This document shows, piece by piece, positions 30,720 through 34,243 of a DNA stretch of 34,243 nt (positions are counted from its first letter, which is position 1; every line of letters starts with the position of its first letter). Origin of the DNA: Drouetiella hepatica Uher 2000/2452 (lineage in GTDB: Bacteria > Cyanobacteriota > Cyanobacteriia > Elainellales > Elainellaceae). Under the pieces are notes generated by a model. That model searched no databases. It saw only the letters and a program-made list of their open reading frames with translations, and was not told the origin of the DNA. Made by a program: the position numbers and the translations under genes. The stretch lies in contig JAHHHD010000050.1 of NCBI GenBank assembly GCA_019359505.1, forward strand, positions 1 to 34,243, written 5' to 3'.

Positions 30720-33319
30720 TATTCTTGACGGACAGCAGTAGAGATATTCATTCGACTCAGACGAATTGCTGGATACAGCCCTGCCAGAAGCGCCGCGACG
30801 ATCGCCACCAGCAATGCCTGCCAGAAGTATCTGCCCTCCAGCACCATTTGCAGCGTCCAGCCAAACGATCGCACGTTGATGACATAGATCAAAATCCAGG
30901 CAAGCGCATAGCCCAGCGGCATAGCAAAAACGCCCGCCATCGTGCCCATTAGCCCAGTTTCCAGCAGAGTCATCAGCCCTAACTGGCGGGGAGTCATACC
31001 TGTCGATCGCAAAATACCGATCTCGCGGGTGCGCTCTAGCTGAAGGCTCATCAAGGTGCTGAGTACGCCAATAAACGCCACGACAACTGCTAAAAGGCGC
31101 AGAGCGTCCGTGATGGCAAAAGTGCGATCGAAGATCTCCAGCGAACCTTCACGCAAGCTGCGATTGGACTGCACTGAGAGACTTTGCTGACCTTTAAACT
31201 GCTCACGAATGGCGTTAACCGTGTCTTCAACAGAGACTTGAGGAGATACAAATAAACCGAGTGAGGCAATGCGATCGTCATGCCAAAGAGATTCGTAAAT
31301 ATCATTATCAAGAATGATGGTTCCCTGATCAGAGGAATAGTCATAGAACACCGCCAGGACTGGAAAAGTGCGATCGCCTGCCGGAGTTTCCAACGTAATG
31401 GTTTCAGGATTGCCCTTCAGATTTTCTCGAATAATCAGCGCTTCTGAAATAATGGCTCCCTGTCCCGCATCCATTTCATCCCAAGGATCGGCGCCCAAAT
31501 CTGCCCGAATCCAGGCATAAGGGCGCTTGCCATTAGACACGTCTCCGTCGGCAGAAATCAGCTTCGCGGGCTTATCGCGGATTTGGTCGTCAAAGCCCAA
31601 AACCCTCACATCTGCATCGTTATAGGTGACGGCGCGATCGATTCCCGGAAAGGTTTGCAGCGCGTGGGCGATCGCCGGATCGACCTTGCCCAAAACTCGA
31701 TTGGCGGTTGTAGTGGGCGGCGAAACGTAAATATCTGCCTGCAAAGTCTGATCAAGCCATTGCACCACCGTGCCGCGAAACGAACCGACCATCACCGACA
31801 CGCCGACAATTACGGAAACCGACACCATCAGCGCCGCGATCGCCACCGACGTCCGGCTGAGCGATCGCAAAATGTCTCGCGGAGCCAGCCGTCCAATAAT
31901 TCCCAGTAGGCGACCGCCAATTGGCACAAATCCCTGCATTGTTACGGTCATCAGAGGTGGCACCAGCAAGGCAGATCCCAGCAACACCGCAAACAGCCCC
32001 GTGAACGCCGCTACCAGCCCTGAGCCTTGCCAGCGCAACAGCAAAATACCCGCCAGGGTCAGCCCCGCCCAGGCAAACACAAGCTTAGGCAAAAGCGCCT
32101 GGACTTTACCTTCTAGAGTCGATCGCTGAAGCGTCAGAGTTGGCGGGGTGTTCATCGCCTCCAGAGCGGGCAGTCCTGAAGCCAGCAGTGCCGAGGCAAT
32201 GCCGACTACCAGACCTTTTGCGATCGTGCTGTTGGCTAAAGTCACCTGCTGCACATTCACCACAAAGTAGAAGTCGTTGATCGTCTGAGTGATCAAGCCC
32301 ACAATGCTGCGCCCCAAGACAATCCCCAATCCCACGCCCAGAGCTGAGCCAATAACGCTAAACAACGCCGCCTCGCCCAAAATCAGGGTAAACAGCTGTC
32401 CCTGAGTCACTCCCAAACAGCGCAAAATTCCAAAGAGAGGACGGCGCTGAATCACGCTAAAGGTGACGGTATTGTAGATCAAAAACATGCCAACGACGAG
32501 CGCCAGCAGACTCAGAGCCGCCAGATTTAGCTCAAAAGCTGCCGTCATCTGCTGCACCGCGTTTTTCTGAGCCTCAGCGGTTTCCAGCTTAATGCCAGCC
32601 GGAAGAAGAGCGGCGATCGCCTCCAGATCTTCCGGTTCTCGCACAATCAGATCAATTTCGCTGAGGGTGCCCACCTGCCCCAGAATTTCTTGCGCGGTGG
32701 CAATATCGGCAAACAAGAAGTTGCTTAATGCCCGTCGATTCAGGGAGTCGCTAGTTTCCAAAATTCCTGCTAGCGTTGCAGTCCGAGCCTGTCCAGCAAC
32801 ATCTAAGTGCAGCGTCGCGCCCAAAGTCAGGTCATACTGTGCAGCAATTTCTTTGGATAAGACCAGAGTATCGGGCTGGGTAAGGAACTGCACAAACCCG
32901 GTTCCTTGACTGCCTACATCCTGGAAGTAGCTGCGGAACGGCGATTCTGCAAACAAGTCCACGCCCACGAGCCGCATCGGCTGGTCGCCCAGTTCGCTGA
33001 CCCGCACATAGCCCTCGACCACGGGCGCCGCCGGAACGCGATCGACTGAGCGCTTCAGCTTGGCGTAGACTGACTCATCGACACCTGTGGGGGCGATCGC
33101 CACAATGCGGTGGGTTGCCCGTCCGGTAATGGCATCTGTCGAGAGTGAAAAGGCGCGCTGAGCGGAGCCATTAGCCAGATCGATCGACACCATCATGGCA
33201 ACACCCAAGGCAATGCCCAAGATGCACAAAACGTATTGCAAAGGACGCTGACGGAGACGCTGCCATGCCAGCCGCCAAAGCGGACGATTGGACAGGATAG
33301 GGATAGGAGAGATCAGCAT
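30719..33319 (-). CDS. FtsX-family ABC transporter permease
   Basis: 866 residues from ATG 33319 (an in-frame GTG lies at 33328). It starts with LWRLAWQRLRQRPLQYVLCILGIALGVAMMVS, that is, a cytoplasmic helix plus TM1. A periplasmic MacB-like domain comes next (~45-240), then an FtsX core (~255-385) with YNTVTFSVIQRRPLFGILRCLGVT. A second half follows: TM, ~520-720 periplasmic part, and a terminal FtsX core with TREIGILRSTGMTPRQLGLM. This duplicated layout is typical of FtsX permeases for lipoprotein, lipid or peptide export. No ATPase is adjacent. The AttH-like gene follows with a one-base overlap. Confidence 0.93.
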   Translation of the reverse strand: MLISPIPILSNRPLWRLAWQRLRQRPLQYVLCILGIALGVAMMVSIDLANGSAQRAFSLSTDAITGRATHRIVAIAPTGVDESVYAKLKRSVDRVPAAPVVEGYVRVSELGDQPMRLVGVDLFAESPFRSYFQDVGSQGTGFVQFLTQPDTLVLSKEIAAQYDLTLGATLHLDVAGQARTATLAGILETSDSLNRRALSNFLFADIATAQEILGQVGTLSEIDLIVREPEDLEAIAALLPAGIKLETAEAQKNAVQQMTAAFELNLAALSLLALVVGMFLIYNTVTFSVIQRRPLFGILRCLGVTQGQLFTLILGEAALFSVIGSALGVGLGIVLGRSIVGLITQTINDFYFVVNVQQVTLANSTIAKGLVVGIASALLASGLPALEAMNTPPTLTLQRSTLEGKVQALLPKLVFAWAGLTLAGILLLRWQGSGLVAAFTGLFAVLLGSALLVPPLMTVTMQGFVPIGGRLLGIIGRLAPRDILRSLSRTSVAIAALMVSVSVIVGVSVMVGSFRGTVVQWLDQTLQADIYVSPPTTTANRVLGKVDPAIAHALQTFPGIDRAVTYNDADVRVLGFDDQIRDKPAKLISADGDVSNGKRPYAWIRADLGADPWDEMDAGQGAIISEALIIRENLKGNPETITLETPAGDRTFPVLAVFYDYSSDQGTIILDNDIYESLWHDDRIASLGLFVSPQVSVEDTVNAIREQFKGQQSLSVQSNRSLREGSLEIFDRTFAITDALRLLAVVVAFIGVLSTLMSLQLERTREIGILRSTGMTPRQLGLMTLLETGLMGTMAGVFAMPLGYALAWILIYVINVRSFGWTLQMVLEGRYFWQALLVAIVAALLAGLYPAIRLSRMNISTAVRQE

Positions 33320-33428
33320 ACTGGTCACAGTACAAAATCACAGTACAAAAGCAGGGCGGAAGAACAGGGCACCAGCCAAACTGTAACAAAGTATTGCGAA
33401 GCTTGGAACGACCTTCGATTCTGGAGCT

Positions 33429-33530
33429 TAATACCGATTTAAACGAATTTGTGGGCACATCGAACCTCAGAAGGGGCTTAGCAATGCCAAGCCCGTACCG
33501 GGGTCGCGGTTCCAATTCAAATTGGTATTA
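33429..33530. repeat. MITE-like inverted repeat abutting the IS end
   Basis: Terminal arms TAATACCGATTTAAA (from 33429) and the complement of AAATTGGTATTA (33519-33530), matching at 11 of 12. An internal hairpin GGGCTT (33474-33479)/AAGCCC (33489-33494) is present. There is no coding capacity. The IS5-like sequence starts at the next base. Confidence 0.55.
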
Positions 33531-34167
33531 GGGCGTGTTTTAAAACTGTAACCACAAGACAATAGAGGCTAGAGTCAGCATGGCAAGGTAGTTTTCAGCC
33601 TTTTTCTCATAGCGAGTGGCAACTCGACGAAACTGCTTGAGGCGGTTAAAACATCGCTCAACTCGGTTCCTCTGGCGGTACAGAGTCTTGTCAAACTTTC
33701 CTCTGTGTTTTTCAGTGGCTTTGCGAGGAATGGTAAAGCGAATGCCGCGACGACGTAAATAGTGACGAATCTTGCCGCTGCTGTAACCCTTATCGGCAAC
33801 GACTCGTTTGGGACGTATCCTGGGGCGACCTGAGCCTGCCCGTTTGATTGCGCCCTGCTCCATCAAGGATTCAAAGACGACGGCTTCATGCCGCTGCCCC
33901 ACCGTGACAACAAACGTAATCGGCAGTCCGTTGCCGTCGCAGCGCAAATGAATTTTGGTACTGAACCCGCCTTTTGACCAACCCAGGGCTTCCCGTTGCT
34001 GCACCTGCTCAGTTGGCGAGAACATACTCAGTGGATCGATCGCCTCCCTTATTGCCCCGGCTGCATGTTGATGCGCTCGAATCACACTACCGTCAACCTG
34101 ATGGAGTTCCCAATCGAGGGCTCTTCCCAACTTTTGGTGATCCTGAAATCCTTTTTCAGAAGGTTTG
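33531..34167 (-). mobile_element. Truncated IS5-family (IS427-like group) element
   Basis: One end is visible: GGGCGTGTTTTAAAAC at 33531, directly after TTA, fits the terminal inverted repeat and TA/TNA target preference of this group. The other end and the N-terminal part of the transposase (orfA region) are missing. The sequence beyond ~34150-34168 belongs to a different ORF. The far boundary is approximate. Confidence 0.7.
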
Positions 34168-34172
34168 TTACT
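33540..34172 (-). pseudogene. IS5-family transposase, N-terminally truncated (orfB part)
   Basis: The open frame from a TAG at 34173-34175 to TAA at 33540 encodes ~210 residues with no good start (a TTG at 34130 is the first candidate). DDE residues are seen: Asp in ELHQVDGSVIRAHQHAAGA, Asp in RVVADKGYSSGKI, and Glu in RNRVERCFNRLKQFRRVATRYEK. REALGWSKGGFSTKIHLRCD is the family middle. A full element needs an orfA/N-terminal dimerisation part encoded upstream. Here it is replaced by unrelated sequence, so the copy is probably inactive unless supplied in trans. Confidence 0.8.
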
Positions 34173-34243
34173 CTACAGGTACGGCCTGTGGAGTAAGGAT
34201 AAAGCGTTTGCTCAGTAAGTCTAAATTGGCTCGTCCATACATC
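34168..34243 (-). CDS. C-terminal tail of an unidentified ORF (window edge)
   Basis: In another frame from the IS5 ORF, MYGRANLDLLSKRFILTPQ and a few further residues end at TAA 34168-34170. 'MYGRA-x-x-x-LL' endings remind me of C-termini of other transposases, but I cannot name the family. The frame continues beyond the window edge. Confidence 0.35.
   Translation of the reverse strand, partial: MYGRANLDLLSKRFILTPQAVPVE

Overview
The window is chromosomal DNA from a cyanobacterium, probably a filamentous, Leptolyngbya-like lineage (the lineage is inference). The evidence is the very frequent GCGATCGC/CGATCG (HIP1-type) octamers, a LabA-like NYN protein, a chromosomal DUF4129/DUF4350/MoxR/DUF58 cluster, a three-gene pnt transhydrogenase with a split alpha subunit, and an AdoCbl-riboswitch-controlled HupE. 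Most genes are ordinary housekeeping genes. Intergenic spaces are crowded with long palindromes and small repeats.

Layout. 1-1407: a possible gene end at the window edge, a conserved hypothetical (minus strand) and a cysteine-type glutathione peroxidase. 1567-6463: a plus-strand run of a NarL-type response regulator whose stop overlaps the start of a DUF4129 membrane protein, then DUF4350, MoxR AAA+ ATPase and DUF58. 6629-6753: a CAT-anticodon tRNA with a strong terminator. 6754-7356: AT-rich, non-coding, with a nested inverted repeat. 7357-12145: a LabA/NYN protein, a polytopic membrane protein (minus) and polyphosphate kinase. 12272-14983 (minus): a LecA-like lectin-domain protein, a subtilase remnant, a lone LolD/MacB-type ATPase, and HupE with an upstream cobalamin riboswitch. 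15321-16648: an AT-rich toxin-antitoxin-like island exactly bracketed by a direct repeat. 16759-18572: a class A beta-lactamase-like hydrolase and an NlpC/P60 cell-wall peptidase. 18902-22905: gcvH, gcvP and a ureidoglycolate lyase-like gene. 23027-25933 (minus): the pntA-1/pntA-2/pntB operon. 26802-28359: a nucleoside deoxyribosyltransferase plus a nucleoside hydrolase. 28388-33319 (minus): a Met-rich zinc-ribbon protein, a small RHH-like protein, and an FtsX permease coupled to an AttH/CrtC lipocalin-like protein. 33531-34243: a truncated IS5-family element and the tail of another ORF.

Functional links. MoxR, DUF58, DUF4129 and DUF4350 normally act together. Here they sit behind a response regulator. 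The glycine cleavage P and H genes are adjacent and serve photorespiratory glycine oxidation. The deoxyribosyltransferase and nucleoside hydrolase form a base-salvage pair. The orphan ATPase at 13.2-14.0 kb may power the FtsX/AttH export pair at 29.5-33.3 kb (inference).

The most unusual item is the island at 15.3-16.6 kb. A canonical VapC-like PIN toxin is translationally coupled to a 273-residue, mostly helical protein. Only the last ~34 residues of that protein look like the toxin-binding tail of small antitoxins of this family. The second notable theme is a set of intergenic hairpins. Two copies differ at two stem positions, and both differences are compensated on the opposite arm.
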